Notes: generated by a model from the letters alone, not told the origin. 64,000 nt of DNA from Photobacterium halotolerans DSM 18316 (GCF_000425165.1 NZ_AULG01000012.1:171454-235453); one strand, 5' to 3'; shown: positions 50,437 to 61,393, numbered from the stretch's first letter. Numbers and translations are program-made.

Positions 50437-52351
50437 TGAATTCCTGTTCCATACTTTCTAACTGCTCATGCAGTTCCATCCATTCCATTTCAACCTCTTC
50501 CAGGGCGGCTTTGGCCTGACTCTGGTCAAGCAAGGTCTGGTTCAGTCGGGCTTTGTTGTCCGCTTCATAGATGCTGGCATCAGACAAGGCGGCTTCCGCT
50601 GTTGCCAGTGACTGGCTGAGCTTTTCCATCTTCGCTTCCAGTTTGTCGACCTGCTTGCGCAGCGGTGCGGTTTGTTTGCGGAACTCAGCTTCCAGGCGTT
50701 TGAGCTCTTTGCGCGAAGCGGCACTGTTGTCTTTACTGGCGGTGTCCGGTTTACCGGCTTGCTGCTCGCGGCGCTCACTGCGCTGCTGCTCTGCCAGCCA
50801 CTTGTGGTAATCATCAAGATCGCCGTCGAACGGTTCGACCTTCCTGTCATGCACCAGATACAGATCATCTGTGGTGGCGCGTAGCAGATAGCGGTCGTGG
50901 CTGACGATGACCATCGCCCCTTCAAAGGACTGCAGGGCCAGCGTCAGTGCCTGGCGCATGTCAAGATCCAGGTGGTTGGTCGGTTCATCGAGCAGCAGCA
51001 GGTTCGGACGCTGCCACACGATCAGCGCCAGTACCAGGCGGGCTTTTTCCCCTCCGGAGAAGGGGCCGACCTGATCCAGGGCTTTGTCGCCTTTGAAGCC
51101 AAAACTGCCGAGGTAGTCGCGCAGTTGCTGCTCTGTGGCTTCCGGTGCCAGGCGGTTCATGTGCTGCAGCGGGGTTTCATCCAGGCGCAGGGTTTCCAGC
51201 TGGTGCTGGGCAAAATAACCGATTTTCACCCCTTGCGAGTACGTCAGCTCGCCGGCCTGGACCGCCAGTTCACCTGAGAGCAATTTGATCAGGGTGGATT
51301 TACCGGCACCGTTACGGCCCAGCAGACCAATCCGGCTGCCCGGTACCAGGTTAAGACGGATCTTATCCAGGATTGGGGTCTCGCCATAACCGGCCGCGAC
51401 CTGATCCATCATCATAATCGGGTTAGGCAGCGACTCCGGCTCGCGGAATTCAAAGTTGAACGGGTTATCGAACTGGGCCGGCAGCACCTTTTCCAGCCGC
51501 TCCAGCGCTTTGATCCGGCTTTGCGCCTGCCGGGCCTTGCTGGCTTTATAGCGGAAGCGATCGATATAGGACTGCATGTGCGACATTTGCTTTTGCTGCT
51601 TCTGATACATCGACTGCTGCAGAACCAGTTTTTCCGCCCGCTGGTTTTCAAACGATGAGTAGTTGCCTGTGTATTCGTTCAGGCGCTGGTTTTCGACATG
51701 AATAATGCGACCGACCACAGGATCGAGAAAATCGCGGTCGTGCGAAATCAGTACCAGGGTGCCCCGGTAATTCTGCAGCCATTTTTCCAGCCACAGTACG
51801 GCATCCAGATCCAGGTGGTTGGTCGGCTCATCGAGCAGCAGTAAATCGGAACGGCACAGCAGGGCCTGGGCAAGATTAAGGCGCATCCGCCAGCCACCGG
51901 AAAACTGCGTCAGGTTCCACTCCATCTGGGCCTGCGAAAAGCCCAGGCCATCAAGCAGCTCGGACGCCCGGGCTTTGATGCTGTAACCGCCAATCGCGTC
52001 GAGCTTGTCGTGCAGCAGGGCCACCTTGTTGCCGTCATCGGCCAGCTCTGCCGCCTGCAGTGCCTGCTCCAGCTGGCGGTATTCCCGGTCACCGTCAATC
52101 ACATAATCCAGCGCGGTACGTTCTAAAGCCGGCGTTTCCTGTGCCACCCAGGCCAGTTCCCAGTGCGATGGAACAGAATGTTGTCCGGCATCGACAGTCA
52201 GCTCGTTTTTGATCAGCGAAAACAGGGTGGATTTGCCACAGCCATTCTTGCCCACCAGCCCGACTTTATCGCCAGGGTGAATAGTGGCAGTTGCCTGATC
52301 TAAAAGGACATTTCCGCCCCTGAGTAATTGAATATCAGAAAAAGTGATCAT
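50423..52351 (-). CDS. yheS: ABC-F family ATPase YheS
   Basis: YheS belongs to the ABC-F translation factors, which act on the ribosome and have no membrane domain. The 642-residue product has two ATPase cassettes (Walker A GLVGKNGCGKSTL near 31-43 and GLLGRNGAGKSTL near 342-354; signatures FSGGWRMRL and FSGGEKARL; both DEPTNHLD). The linker between them, and a C-terminal coiled-coil of about 100 residues (LKRLEAEFRKQTAPLRKQVDKLE), match the family. E. coli YheS is of this size. Confidence 0.95.
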   Translation of the reverse strand: MITFSDIQLLRGGNVLLDQATATIHPGDKVGLVGKNGCGKSTLFSLIKNELTVDAGQHSVPSHWELAWVAQETPALERTALDYVIDGDREYRQLEQALQAAELADDGNKVALLHDKLDAIGGYSIKARASELLDGLGFSQAQMEWNLTQFSGGWRMRLNLAQALLCRSDLLLLDEPTNHLDLDAVLWLEKWLQNYRGTLVLISHDRDFLDPVVGRIIHVENQRLNEYTGNYSSFENQRAEKLVLQQSMYQKQQKQMSHMQSYIDRFRYKASKARQAQSRIKALERLEKVLPAQFDNPFNFEFREPESLPNPIMMMDQVAAGYGETPILDKIRLNLVPGSRIGLLGRNGAGKSTLIKLLSGELAVQAGELTYSQGVKIGYFAQHQLETLRLDETPLQHMNRLAPEATEQQLRDYLGSFGFKGDKALDQVGPFSGGEKARLVLALIVWQRPNLLLLDEPTNHLDLDMRQALTLALQSFEGAMVIVSHDRYLLRATTDDLYLVHDRKVEPFDGDLDDYHKWLAEQQRSERREQQAGKPDTASKDNSAASRKELKRLEAEFRKQTAPLRKQVDKLEAKMEKLSQSLATAEAALSDASIYEADNKARLNQTLLDQSQAKAALEEVEMEWMELHEQLESMEQEFNVKF

Positions 52352-52592
52352 CGCCTGTTACTACCGGCTGTTGCCGCTCCACAACAAATAGGTTTCTGGT
52401 GCGGCAGTCTATACTAAACCTCGGTGAACTGCGAACAAGGCCGAAGACCCAGAAACGGGCAGCGATGTATTTTGCTATTGAAATCTCAGGAATTAAGCGA
52501 TCTTTTGGCGTCAGAATTCGGTATGATGTTTCAAGAGCCGGGACATCCCGTTAATGCTCATGATGTTACTCAGGGAAATGAGGACCAGGCCT

Positions 52593-53168
52593 ATGGAGCA
52601 CGCCCCACCACGCATTCTGCTGATTTACGCGCATCCGGATCCCGATGCGTCTGTTGCCAACAAAGCCATGCTATCGGCGGTGACTAATCTGTCTCATGTG
52701 ACATTTCACGATCTGTACGGCAAGTACCCGGATTTTTTTATCGATATCGCTTATGAGCGCGCCTTGCTGGCCCAGCATGATATTGTGGTTTTTCAGCACC
52801 CTCTTTATATGTATTCCTGCCCTTCGTTGCTCAAGGAATGGATTGATGTGGTACTCAGCAAAGGGTTTGCCCACGGGGATGGTAAGGCCACCAAGGGCAA
52901 ATACTGGCGTTCAGTGATCACCACGGGCGGGGCGGCGGAAGCCTATACGCCGGATGGTTATAACCGCAGCAGTGTGGGTGACATCCTCAAACCGTTCGAA
53001 CTCACTGCCGAGCTGTGCCAGATGCACTGGATACCGCCACTGGTACTGCACTGGGCGCGGCGGGTGCCGGATGCCGAACGGCGCGAACATGCGCAGTTGT
53101 ACCGGGAGTGGCTGCTCTCGCCATTGGCCGATATGGATACCACTGAGGAGCAGCGTTATGGCGTCTGA
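52593..53168 (+). CDS. kefG: glutathione-regulated potassium-efflux ancillary protein KefG
   Basis: KefG is the flavodoxin-like NAD(P)H-quinone reductase partner that activates KefB. The 191-residue product has the flavin-binding [14 protein letters not shown] near 14-27, [23 protein letters not shown] near 67-89, and [15 protein letters not shown] near 111-125. I start at ATG 52593; an earlier in-frame start adds 13 unrelated residues. It overlaps kefB by 11 bases. Confidence 0.93.
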   Translation: MEHAPPRILLIYAHPDPDASVANKAMLSAVTNLSHVTFHDLYGKYPDFFIDIAYERALLAQHDIVVFQHPLYMYSCPSLLKEWIDVVLSKGFAHGDGKATKGKYWRSVITTGGAAEAYTPDGYNRSSVGDILKPFELTAELCQMHWIPPLVLHWARRVPDAERREHAQLYREWLLSPLADMDTTEEQRYGV

Positions 53169-54963
53169 TGTATTGAGTGCCGGTGTGGTGTTTCTGGCGG
53201 CGGCCGTTGTGGCTGTGCCTGTGGCCCAGCGTCTCGGGCTGGGGTCGGTTTTGGGTTATCTGCTGGCCGGGATCTGCATTGGCCCCTGGGGGCTGGGGCT
53301 GATCAATGATGTGGAGGAAGTGCTGCATTTCTCCGAGTTCGGGGTTGTTCTGCTGCTGTTTCTGATTGGACTGGAGCTGAACCCCAGCAAACTCTGGCAG
53401 ATGCGGCAGCCTATTCTGGGCTTAGGCGGCAGTCAGGTGGTACTGACCAGTTTGGTGATTGCCTCTCTGGTGCTCTTGTGCGGGCAATTCGTCGGGGCGG
53501 TGGATTGGCGGGTAGCTCTGGTGATCGGGATGGGACTGGCGTTATCGTCCACCGCGATAGCGCTGCGGATCATTGAAGAGCAGGGCATCGGCGGCTCGCA
53601 AACCGGGCAATCCGGCTTTGCGGTGCTGCTGTTTCAGGATATTGCCGTGATCCCTATGCTGGCGGTGTTACCTCTGCTGGCGGGCAGCGATGGCGGCAGC
53701 TGGCTGGATTTGGCCGCCATGGTGGCAGGCATAGCTGTGTTGCTGGTCGGCGGCCATTTTCTTCTGCGGCCGCTGTTCCGCTGGGTCGTGATGTCCGGGG
53801 TGCGCGAGCTCTTTACCGTCACGGCTTTGCTGCTGGTGATAGGTATTGCCCTGGGCATGGAAATCCTGGGTCTGTCTATGGCGCTTGGTACCTTTCTGGC
53901 CGGGGTGCTGCTGGCGGAAAGCGAATACCGCCATGAGCTTGAAATCGCCATCGAGCCGTTTAAAGGGCTGCTGCTCGGGCTGTTCTTTATCTCAGTCGGT
54001 ATGGCGGTCAATCTCGGCCTGCTGCTGGAATACCCGTTACAAATTCTCGCGGCTGTGGTGGCTTTGGTGACGGTTAAGGGCTTAATCCTGTATCTGCTGG
54101 CCCGCCTGTTCGGTATTCAGGCCAAGTCGCGCAGCCAGATGGCGGCGATTCTCAGCCAGGGCGGAGAATTTGCTTTTGTACTCTTTACTGCTGCACGCAG
54201 CGAAGGGCTGTTAGAGGCGGATCTGAGCAGTTTCTTACTGGTGGTGGTGAGTCTGTCTATGATGACCACGCCTTTGATCTTACGGTTGCAGGACAAATGG
54301 TTCGTACGCACTTTTAAGGCTGAAGCCAGCGATGAGCCGGAAGCCGATGTGGTCGATCGCGAACCCAGGGTGATCATTACCGGGTTTGGCCGTTTTGGCC
54401 AGGTCGTCGGCCGGTTGCTGTTTGCCAATAAAATCCGGGTCACTATCTTAGAACGGGATCCCAGTCAGATTCAGTTCCTGCGTAAGTTTGGCTATAAGGT
54501 GTATTATGGCGATGCCAGCCAGCTCGATTTACTGCGTGCGGCAGGCGCGGAAAAAGCAGAAGCTATCATTATCTGTACTGATAATCCGGAAGAGGTGATG
54601 CAGGTGGTGGCCCTTTGTCAGCAACATTTCCCGCGCCTGAAAATACTGGCACGCGCCCGCAGCCGGGTGGAAGCGCATCAGTTGCTCAGCCACGGCGTGG
54701 ACAGGTTTTCTCGTGAGACCTTTGCCGGCGCGCTGGATCTGGGACGCCAGGCACTGGTTGCACTGGGCATGCACCCCTACAAAGCCAAACGGGCAGAAGC
54801 ACATTTTCGCAAATTAGATACCACCGCTTTGCGGGACTTGTTACCCCAGCACTCGGAAGATGTCCACTTAGCCACCCGGGCCAGAGAAGCCCGTAAAGAG
54901 CTGGAAGAGATCTTCGATCGGGAAATGCGGGGTGAACGCGAGCGGCACAATGGCTGGGACTGA
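53158..54963 (+). CDS. kefB: glutathione-regulated potassium/proton antiporter KefB
   Basis: KefB is a CPA2-family K+/H+ antiporter held closed by glutathione and opened by glutathione adducts, protecting against electrophiles. The 601-residue product (E. coli KefB is also 601) has about 12 hydrophobic segments to residue ~380, the [17 protein letters not shown] motif ([16 protein letters not shown]) and then an RCK/TrkA-N domain starting [18 protein letters not shown] near 404. GAGGAG lies seven bases before the ATG at 53158. The longer in-frame reading, starting inside kefG, is rejected. Confidence 0.95.
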   Translation: MASDVLSAGVVFLAAAVVAVPVAQRLGLGSVLGYLLAGICIGPWGLGLINDVEEVLHFSEFGVVLLLFLIGLELNPSKLWQMRQPILGLGGSQVVLTSLVIASLVLLCGQFVGAVDWRVALVIGMGLALSSTAIALRIIEEQGIGGSQTGQSGFAVLLFQDIAVIPMLAVLPLLAGSDGGSWLDLAAMVAGIAVLLVGGHFLLRPLFRWVVMSGVRELFTVTALLLVIGIALGMEILGLSMALGTFLAGVLLAESEYRHELEIAIEPFKGLLLGLFFISVGMAVNLGLLLEYPLQILAAVVALVTVKGLILYLLARLFGIQAKSRSQMAAILSQGGEFAFVLFTAARSEGLLEADLSSFLLVVVSLSMMTTPLILRLQDKWFVRTFKAEASDEPEADVVDREPRVIITGFGRFGQVVGRLLFANKIRVTILERDPSQIQFLRKFGYKVYYGDASQLDLLRAAGAEKAEAIIICTDNPEEVMQVVALCQQHFPRLKILARARSRVEAHQLLSHGVDRFSRETFAGALDLGRQALVALGMHPYKAKRAEAHFRKLDTTALRDLLPQHSEDVHLATRAREARKELEEIFDREMRGERERHNGWD

Positions 54964-55008
54964 CCGGCCCTCGGATTAACAGAACCTGGCAGTAGCAGGA
55001 AAGGAACC

Positions 55009-55218
55009 ATGAGTAAGAAACGTTTTATCGCCGGGGCGGTATGCCCGGCATGCCAGCAGCAAGACACCCTTCGCTGGTGGCTGGAAAATGAGGTAGAGAA
55101 AGTCGAGTGTGTGGCTTGCCACCATACCGACACGCGCCTGCCTAAATCGGTTGAAGACAGTAAACATGTTGCGGGCTCGACATCAGAGCAGGTGATCGGC
55201 ATTTTCAAGCCGGAATAA
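55009..55218 (+). CDS. yheV: YheV family zinc-ribbon protein
   Basis: The 69-residue protein has two CxxC pairs, CPAC (12-15) and CVAC (34-37), which form a small zinc ribbon, and an alanine-free hydrophobic middle (TLRWWLENEVEKVE). It matches E. coli YheV and sits in the same order, after kefB. Function is unknown. A GGAAAGGA site precedes the ATG. Confidence 0.9.
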   Translation: MSKKRFIAGAVCPACQQQDTLRWWLENEVEKVECVACHHTDTRLPKSVEDSKHVAGSTSEQVIGIFKPE

Positions 55219-55304
55219 AACCGCCGGCGCGAACAAAATTGGCGTCATAGCGGGCAGATCCGGTATGATGGCGGATTAAATCCCTGCTCAAATTCGGAGT
55301 AAAC

Positions 55305-55832
55305 ATGAAAGTCGCTAAAGACACAGTAGTAAGCCTGGCTTATCAAGTGAAAACTGAAGAGGGCGTCGTTGTTGACGAGTCAACCACTGAGGCGCCGCTT
55401 GATTACCTGCACGGCCACAACAACCTGATCGTTGGTCTGGAAAATGCACTGGAAGGTCGTGAGGTTGGCGACAAATTCGAAGTGACTGTGGCGCCGGAAG
55501 ATGCTTACGGCGAGCACCATGACGAAATGGTTCAGCGTGTACCGGCTGAAGTCTTCCAGGGTGTGGATGAAATTACTGTGGGAATGCGTTTCCTGGCAGA
55601 TACCGATCAGGGCCCTATCCCTGTTGAAGTCACCGAAGTGGATGGTGATGAAGTGGTGGTTGACGGTAACCACATGCTGGCGGGTCAGACACTGACTTTC
55701 AACGTTGAAATCGTTGCTACCCGTGCGGCGACCGAAGATGAGGTTGCTCACGGCCATATCCATCAGGAAGGCGGTTGTGGTCATGACCATGATCACGACC
55801 ATGATCATGATGGCGGTTGCTGCAACCACTAA
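55305..55832 (+). CDS. slyD: FKBP-type peptidyl-prolyl isomerase SlyD
   Basis: SlyD is a cytoplasmic prolyl isomerase and chaperone that also delivers nickel for hydrogenase maturation. The 175-residue product has the FKBP core split by the IF chaperone domain (about 70-125) and a C-terminal metal-binding tail (about 150-175) rich in His, Asp and Cys, with HDHDHDHDHDGGCC. The tail is shorter than in E. coli (196 residues). It is preceded by a ribosome site of TCGGAG type and closes with a strong terminator. Confidence 0.96.
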   Translation: MKVAKDTVVSLAYQVKTEEGVVVDESTTEAPLDYLHGHNNLIVGLENALEGREVGDKFEVTVAPEDAYGEHHDEMVQRVPAEVFQGVDEITVGMRFLADTDQGPIPVEVTEVDGDEVVVDGNHMLAGQTLTFNVEIVATRAATEDEVAHGHIHQEGGCGHDHDHDHDHDGGCCNH

Positions 55833-55851
55833 GTCATCTTGTCATGACGGC

Positions 55852-55881
55852 AAAACGGGAAGCCTGGGCTTCCCGTTTTTG
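55852..55881. terminator. terminator after slyD
   Basis: AAAACGGGAAGC pairs perfectly with GCTTCCCGTTTT around CTGG, with T's following. The left A's also allow it to act on the converging slyX side. Confidence 0.9.
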
Positions 55882-55914
55882 TATCATCAGTTTATCAGTG
55901 CCTTCTGCGCGGCA

Positions 55915-56139
55915 TCAGTAATGCGGTGGCGGGGTCTCTTCACTTTCACTGGCGATATTGGACACCTGAGAGCCTTGCACTTTGCCCGCTATATAGCGCA
56001 CCTGTACCAGCAGTTTGTCGAGCAGAAACTGCTGCTGGGTCAAGGCGCTGTTCAGCTCTTCAATGGTCTGTTCCTGAAAAGCCTGTTTCATTTCCAGCTC
56101 ATCAATCTGAGCCTGTAGCTTTTGTTCGATATCTGTCAT
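55915..56139 (-). CDS. slyX: SlyX family protein
   Basis: SlyX is a 74-residue coiled-coil protein of unknown function, found next to slyD in enterics and Vibrio. The product begins [18 protein letters not shown] and shows a heptad pattern over residues ~3-50, plus a PPPHY end common in the family. The frame is open 59 codons upstream of this ATG, into the WD40 gene's end, but the family start is here. The ribosome site is weak, which fits coupling to the gene before it, 28 bases away. Confidence 0.88.
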   Translation of the reverse strand: MTDIEQKLQAQIDELEMKQAFQEQTIEELNSALTQQQFLLDKLLVQVRYIAGKVQGSQVSNIASESEETPPPHY

Positions 56140-56167
56140 TGTCAATGTCGGCTGCTGTTTACTGTGT

Positions 56168-57148
56168 TCAGTCAGTGAGATACCAGTCCTGGGCGATGCC
56201 GGCTGAGCTGCCTGAGCGAACGTCACCGTCTGGTGTGATGGCGACATCATACACCACCGCCGACCCCGGACGCTCGTTTTCTTGTGTGGCGGCTTGCCAG
56301 TAAGCTTCTCTCTCACCGCTTGCAGTGTGCCACAGTTCTACCCGTTTGGAAGGGGTACCTGTTGCCAGATAGCTGCCGTCATCAGAAAAACGTGCGCTGG
56401 AAAAGTTCTGCTGTCTCAGGCGTATGGCCAGGGCCGACTGTTGATGGCCGTCGGACAGATCCCAGAGAACCGCCTGATTACCGCTGTCTGCGGTGAAAGC
56501 CAGCTTGCCGTCTCGCTGCAGGGCGACCTGGTTGACTCGCGTCGGGTGCTCAAACCGGTACAGAATCTGGCCGCTGACCGTATCCCAGAGGTAGGCCAGA
56601 TTGTCATCACCGCCTGAGAGAGCATAACGGCCGTTGGGGGAGAGGGCGACGGTATTGACTTTTTCTCTGTGGGCAAGGAACTCCAGCCGTCTTCCGCTGC
56701 CCAAGTCGACGAACAGCGCTTTGCCGTTTGACAGGGCCAGCAGTACCTGTTTGCCGTCATTGGCGATCGCCGCATCACGTATGATGCCGTCAGAGACAGA
56801 CCAGAGTCCCTGCGCCTGACTCCAGGCCAGATCCCAGACTGCAAAGTTTTGTGCGGTCACGGTAATGGCAAACCGCTGATTGTCGGATATCTCGCTGTTT
56901 GTCACCGTTGTGTGATGTGGATCTTGAGAACCTAAATCAGCTAACTTTTTGTTTTGCTGTAGATCCCAGAGCACGATACCTTGTTGGACTGAATAAAATA
57001 ACGCAAAGCGGCCATCCCGGCTCAGGCTGAATGTGGTGGCGCCGTCAGCGGCCAGATCCCAGCGCTGGCGCTCCGGGCCGGAAATATCACAACCGGTCAG
57101 CGTAAAGAGTGCCAGAATGAAAGTTGCTGCTAAAAATAATTGGCGCAT
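56168..57148 (-). CDS. WD40-repeat-like lipoprotein
   Basis: The ~326-residue product starts [20 protein letters not shown], a lipoprotein signal with an LTGC lipobox (C20). The rest is a beta-propeller-like repeat series with WD ends ([57 protein letters not shown]), and [18 protein letters not shown] turns. It is thus a periplasmic or outer-membrane-facing propeller; no catalytic motif is visible. It lies between slyX and fkpA, on the minus strand. I place the start at 57148 because the upstream frame to 57196 is not signal-like. Function is unknown. Confidence 0.8.
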   Translation of the reverse strand: MRQLFLAATFILALFTLTGCDISGPERQRWDLAADGATTFSLSRDGRFALFYSVQQGIVLWDLQQNKKLADLGSQDPHHTTVTNSEISDNQRFAITVTAQNFAVWDLAWSQAQGLWSVSDGIIRDAAIANDGKQVLLALSNGKALFVDLGSGRRLEFLAHREKVNTVALSPNGRYALSGGDDNLAYLWDTVSGQILYRFEHPTRVNQVALQRDGKLAFTADSGNQAVLWDLSDGHQQSALAIRLRQQNFSSARFSDDGSYLATGTPSKRVELWHTASGEREAYWQAATQENERPGSAVVYDVAITPDGDVRSGSSAGIAQDWYLTD

Positions 57149-57328
57149 GGATCGTACTTTCCGTTTTAAGACTAGTGCGTCCCGACTGTGGCGCATATGT
57201 GTCCGACGCAGTGAATGACGGTAAGAAAATAGTTGGTATTAGTATATTGATATGGCATGGTTTTAACATAGCTGTGTAGAACCTTGCGTAAAATTAAGAG
57301 CTTAGACTCTGAATAAATGGAGAGATAC

Positions 57329-58147
57329 ATGAAACCAGTTCTGAAACCAGTTCTAAAAATGTCTGTGCTGGCAGCAACAATTCTGCTGGCGGTAGGCTGT
57401 CAGGATGAGAAAACGTCAGCACCGGCAGAGACAGCTGAACCAGTGGCAGTTGAGCAGCAGGCTGCGACAGATGCAAAGGCATTCGAGTCTGATGATCAGA
57501 AAGCGGCTTATGCTATCGGGGCTTCACTGGCGCAATATCTGTCAGCTAACCTGGAACAGCAAAAAGAGCTGGGTCTGGATCTGAAAAAAGAAGATGTACT
57601 GGCTGGGGTGAGCGATGTCTTTGCCGGTAACAGCCGCATGAGCCAGGAAGAAACGCAGCAGGCGCTGCAGGATCTGGATCAGCGTGTCTCTGACATGATG
57701 GCGAGCAAAGCCAAAGAAGAAGCGGAAAAGAACACCAAAGCTGGCGATGATTTCCGTGCTGATTTCGAAAAACAGGAAGGCGTGAAGAAAACCGAATCAG
57801 GCCTGCTGTATCAGGTTGAAACTGAAGGTAACGGCGAAATGCCAAAAGCAACCGATACAGTGCAGGTGCACTATAGCGGTACGCTGATTGACGGCACAGA
57901 ATTTGACAGCTCATACAAGCGCAACCAACCGGCCACGTTCCCGCTGAACCAGGTGATTCCGGGCTGGACGGAAGGCGTGCAGCTGATGCCGGTCGGCTCT
58001 AAGTTCAAGTTTGTGATCCCGCCAGAGCTGGCTTACGGCTCACAAGCTAACCCAAGCATTCCGGCCAACTCTACCCTGGTATTTGAGGTTGAGCTGCTGG
58101 ATATTGTCAAAGCGGATCAGGACGCAGAAGCCACGGCTGATCAGTAA
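57329..58147 (+). CDS. fkpA: FKBP-type peptidyl-prolyl isomerase FkpA, with lipoprotein signal
   Basis: FkpA is a periplasmic prolyl isomerase and chaperone. The 272-residue product has a lipoprotein-type signal (LLAVGC, C about 24), an N-terminal helical dimerisation domain (about 55-150) and a C-terminal FKBP domain (about 160-260: VQVHYSGTLIDGTEFDSSY, VIPGWTEGVQLMPVG, PPELAYG). Enteric FkpA has a soluble signal, so the lipobox differs and suggests membrane tethering, as in some Vibrio homologues. The second ATG, at 57329, follows GGAGAGA and is preferred over the one at 57317. Confidence 0.93.
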   Translation: MKPVLKPVLKMSVLAATILLAVGCQDEKTSAPAETAEPVAVEQQAATDAKAFESDDQKAAYAIGASLAQYLSANLEQQKELGLDLKKEDVLAGVSDVFAGNSRMSQEETQQALQDLDQRVSDMMASKAKEEAEKNTKAGDDFRADFEKQEGVKKTESGLLYQVETEGNGEMPKATDTVQVHYSGTLIDGTEFDSSYKRNQPATFPLNQVIPGWTEGVQLMPVGSKFKFVIPPELAYGSQANPSIPANSTLVFEVELLDIVKADQDAEATADQ

Positions 58148-58168
58148 GCCCTCGTTTATGACCCCGTT

Positions 58169-58193
58169 AAGCCCGGCCGATGCCGGGCTTTTT
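58169..58193 (+). terminator. fkpA terminator
   Basis: AAGCCCGGC pairs with GCCGGGCTT around CGAT, followed by TTT. It lies 21 bases after fkpA. Confidence 0.9.
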
Positions 58194-58367
58194 GCATTTA
58201 CAGCGCTGATTTAGGATCAGTTTTGTGCGCTGCAAATTTCATTTTCTGAAGACCTGTTTTCATATTCTGATAAACTTGCAAGCAAGAATTGAATTTTTCC
58301 CCGTTTCGTTTAAATCGAAGCTTGCCTTCAACACCAGTGGAGCGGGAACAAGCAAGGAAGACTGAAA

Positions 58368-59090
58368 GTGGTATCGACCGATAACTTTGGCACTGACGTC
58401 ATGGTGGAAAGTGACTTAATAGAGACCCGTACTTTTACTGAGCACGACTTTGTTATATTGCGCTCATACGAAGCCGTGGTTGATGGACTGGCTACTCTGA
58501 TAGGGCCTTTTTGTGAAATAGTGCTGCATTCACTGGCCGATCTGAATACCTCGGCGATCAAAATTGCCAACGGTGAAAATACCGGCCGCAAAGTGGGCTC
58601 GCCGATCACTGATCTGGCATTGCGCATGCTGCGTGACATTGAAGGGTCCGAGCGCAATTTCTCCCGCGCGTACTTCACCCGTGCCAAGGGTGGCGCATTG
58701 ATGAAGTCCATCACCATTGCGATCCGCAATGCCGATGACAATATCATAGGTTTGCTGTGTATCAACGTTAACCTGGATGCCCCTTTTTCCCAGATTCTGC
58801 AATCTTTCATGCCGACCGATGAGGCCAAGCAGGCCGCTTCCAGCGTGAATTTTGCCAGCGATGTCGATGAGCTGGTGGATCAGACGGTTGAGCGCACGAT
58901 CGAAGAAATCAATGCCGACAAGAATGTTTCGAATAATGCCAAAAACCGTCAGATAGTGATGGAGCTGTACGACAAAGGGATCTTCGATATTAAAGATGCC
59001 ATCAACCGGGTTGCTGACCGCCTGAATATCTCCAAGCACACTGTCTACTTATATATACGCCAGCGTAAAACGGAGGATGGCGAAAAATGA
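58368..59090 (+). CDS. yheO: YheO-family PAS/helix-turn-helix regulator
   Basis: The 240-residue product belongs to the YheO family: an N-terminal PAS-like YheO domain (about 25-140, with [37 protein letters not shown]) and a C-terminal helix-turn-helix (about 195-232, [26 protein letters not shown]). It is a likely DNA-binding regulator; its ligand and targets are unknown. It uses a GTG start after AAGGAAG at seven bases. It overlaps tusD (ATGA), so it is co-translated with the tus genes, as in E. coli. Confidence 0.9.
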   Translation: MVSTDNFGTDVMVESDLIETRTFTEHDFVILRSYEAVVDGLATLIGPFCEIVLHSLADLNTSAIKIANGENTGRKVGSPITDLALRMLRDIEGSERNFSRAYFTRAKGGALMKSITIAIRNADDNIIGLLCINVNLDAPFSQILQSFMPTDEAKQAASSVNFASDVDELVDQTVERTIEEINADKNVSNNAKNRQIVMELYDKGIFDIKDAINRVADRLNISKHTVYLYIRQRKTEDGEK

Positions 59091-59479
59091 GCCTGACGTT
59101 TGCCCTGGTGGTCGATGGACCGGCCTACGGTTCACAGAATGCCCGCAGCGCCTATCAGTTTGCCCGGGCCGTCATCGCTAATGGGCACAGGTTACAACGG
59201 GTTTTTTTCTATCAGGATGGGGTTCACAACGGCTCTGCACTGACTGCACCGGCGTCGGATGAGTTTGATTTACTGGCCGCCTGGCAGCAACTGGGCCGTG
59301 AGCATCAGGTCGAGTTGCAAACCTGTGTGGCTGCCGCGTTGCGCCGCGGGGTGGTCAGCGAACTCGAAGCCAGCCAGAATGCGCTGCCGGGTCATAATCT
59401 GGCCGACGGCTTTGAACAGGCCGGGCTGGGCGGCCTGGCCGAAGTGTTATTGAGCGCCGATCGCGTGATTCAGTTTTAA
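59087..59479 (+). CDS. tusD: sulfurtransferase subunit TusD
   Basis: TusD is the catalytic subunit of the TusBCD complex, which relays sulfur from TusA to TusE for 2-thiouridine in tRNA. The 130-residue DsrE-fold product has the conserved relay cysteine in [13 protein letters not shown] (about residue 79), and [18 protein letters not shown] near 11-28. Its start overlaps the yheO stop. Confidence 0.95.
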   Translation: MSLTFALVVDGPAYGSQNARSAYQFARAVIANGHRLQRVFFYQDGVHNGSALTAPASDEFDLLAAWQQLGREHQVELQTCVAAALRRGVVSELEASQNALPGHNLADGFEQAGLGGLAEVLLSADRVIQF

Positions 59480-59496
59480 CTGTCCCGGGAAGTATT

Positions 59497-59850
59497 ATGT
59501 CTGTCGGATTTGTTTTTACCACTGTGCCGCACGGTCTTAACAGCGGCCGTGAAGGGTTAGATGCCGTGCTGGCAACTTCTGCTTACAGTGAAGAGCTGCA
59601 ACTGTTCTTTATTGGTGATGGGGTATGGCAACTGCTCAAAGATCAGCAGGGTACAGCGGTACTGGGGCGTGAATACAGCGCCGCCTTTAAAATGCTGCCA
59701 CTGTATGATCTGGAAGAGGTGTTTGTGTGCCGCGAGTCAATGGCGGAGCGCGGGCTCACACTGGATGATTTGCTGATCGAGGCGGAGCTGCTTTCGCCGC
59801 AGGAACTGACCGCCAGACTGCACCGTTGCCAGAAAATTCTCAGTTACTAG
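59497..59850 (+). CDS. tusC: sulfurtransferase subunit TusC
   Basis: TusC is the second, non-catalytic subunit of TusBCD. The 117-residue DsrF-type product opens VGFVFTTVPHGLNSGREGLDAVLATSAY, the family pattern, and has no strictly placed catalytic cysteine. GGGAAG precedes the ATG. It follows tusD by 17 bases. Confidence 0.94.
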   Translation: MSVGFVFTTVPHGLNSGREGLDAVLATSAYSEELQLFFIGDGVWQLLKDQQGTAVLGREYSAAFKMLPLYDLEEVFVCRESMAERGLTLDDLLIEAELLSPQELTARLHRCQKILSY

Positions 59851-59892
59851 TTTCTCCGCAACTCATGCTGCGGGCAGCTTTCAGGACTTTCT

Positions 59893-60183
59893 ATGTTACA
59901 CATGATTTTTTCTTCTCCTTTTCAAAATCGGGCATTACAGCAGTGCGTTGCTCAACTTTTACCCGGTGATGAAATTGTGTTGCTGCAAGATGGCGTTGTT
60001 GCCGCCACTGCGCCGGGGCAGCTTGATTCTGCATTGAAGCAAGCGGCGGCCGTGTACGTACTGGAGACGGATATACTGGCGAGAGGCCTGGCCGGGCGGG
60101 TTACTGCGGATGTGGAAGTGATTGATCATGACATGTTGGTGGCGTTGACGGTACGCCATCCTAACTGCATGAAATGGGCCTGA
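59893..60183 (+). CDS. tusB: sulfurtransferase subunit TusB
   Basis: TusB is the smallest subunit of the TusBCD hexamer. The 96-residue DsrH-type product keeps MLHMIFSSPFQNRALQQC, a family-like start, and GDEIVLLQDGVVAA near 25-38. AGGA precedes the ATG at seven bases. It closes yheO-tusDCB, upstream of the str operon as in E. coli. Confidence 0.93.
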   Translation: MLHMIFSSPFQNRALQQCVAQLLPGDEIVLLQDGVVAATAPGQLDSALKQAAAVYVLETDILARGLAGRVTADVEVIDHDMLVALTVRHPNCMKWA

Positions 60184-60264
60184 ATAATTGCGGTTAAAAA
60201 GGATTCAACCGGCCGGAAAGAGGGTGGTTAAGAAATGATCATAGATGTGATCGCTGTATATATC

Positions 60265-60293
60265 TTGACACCTTATAGTCCGACGCCTAAAAT
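60265..60293 (+). promoter_or_regulatory. strong sigma-70 promoter of the str operon
   Basis: A perfect TTGACA (60265-60270), a 17-base spacer and TAAAAT (60288-60293, five of six matches) lie 70 bases before rpsL. This gives ribosomal genes a transcript of their own, apart from tusDCB. Confidence 0.85.
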
Positions 60294-60344
60294 TTCGCGT
60301 CCTCCTGTTGTTGGGAGGCAGATTTTTCACCTTTACGAAAGTAA

Positions 60345-60737
<393 letters not shown>

Positions 60738-60835
60738 TGGAATCCGTTAAGTAAGGCCAAACACTAAATTATTTGTAATTTTGAAAAAACTGAAAAGTTT
60801 TGGATAAAACCTGAAGAAGACAACGGAGAATTTCC

Positions 60836-61306
60836 ATGCCACGTCGTCGCGTAATTGGTCAGCGTAAGATCCTTCCAGATCCTAAGTTCAAATCTGAATT
60901 GCTGGCAAAATTCGTCAACATCCTGATGGTTGACGGTAAGAAATCTACTGCAGAGAAAATTGTTTACACTGCACTGGATTCAATGGCTGAGCGCTCTGGT
61001 GAAGAGCACCTGTCAATTTTTGAAAAAGCTCTTGATAACGTTCGCCCAGCGGTAGAGGTTAAATCTCGCCGTGTAGGTGGTTCAACTTACCAGGTACCAG
61101 TAGAAGTACGTCCTGTGCGTCGTAATGCTCTGGCTATGCGTTGGTTGGTTGAAGCTGCGCGTAAGCGTGGTGAAAAATCTATGGCTGCTCGCCTGGCTGC
61201 TGAAATGCTGGACGCTGCCGACAACAAAGGTTCTGCTGTTAAGAAACGTGAAGACGTTCACCGTATGGCAGAAGCGAACAAAGCGTTCGCACACTACCGC
61301 TGGTAA
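60836..61306 (+). CDS. rpsG: 30S ribosomal protein S7
   Basis: S7 nucleates assembly of the small subunit head and binds 16S rRNA. The 156-residue product is full length: [20 protein letters not shown] at the start and [13 protein letters not shown] at the end. The 98-base gap after rpsL is about the size of the E. coli S12-S7 spacer, where S7 binds to repress the operon; similar feedback is likely but I did not match the structure. Confidence 0.98.
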   Translation: MPRRRVIGQRKILPDPKFKSELLAKFVNILMVDGKKSTAEKIVYTALDSMAERSGEEHLSIFEKALDNVRPAVEVKSRRVGGSTYQVPVEVRPVRRNALAMRWLVEAARKRGEKSMAARLAAEMLDAADNKGSAVKKREDVHRMAEANKAFAHYRW

Positions 61307-61393
61307 TTTCATTATTAGCGAATGGGCGCAGCAGGCTTGGCCTGCTGCGCCCGTACCATTTTCTAAGGATAACCTTAGTAAGAGGATTCAACC

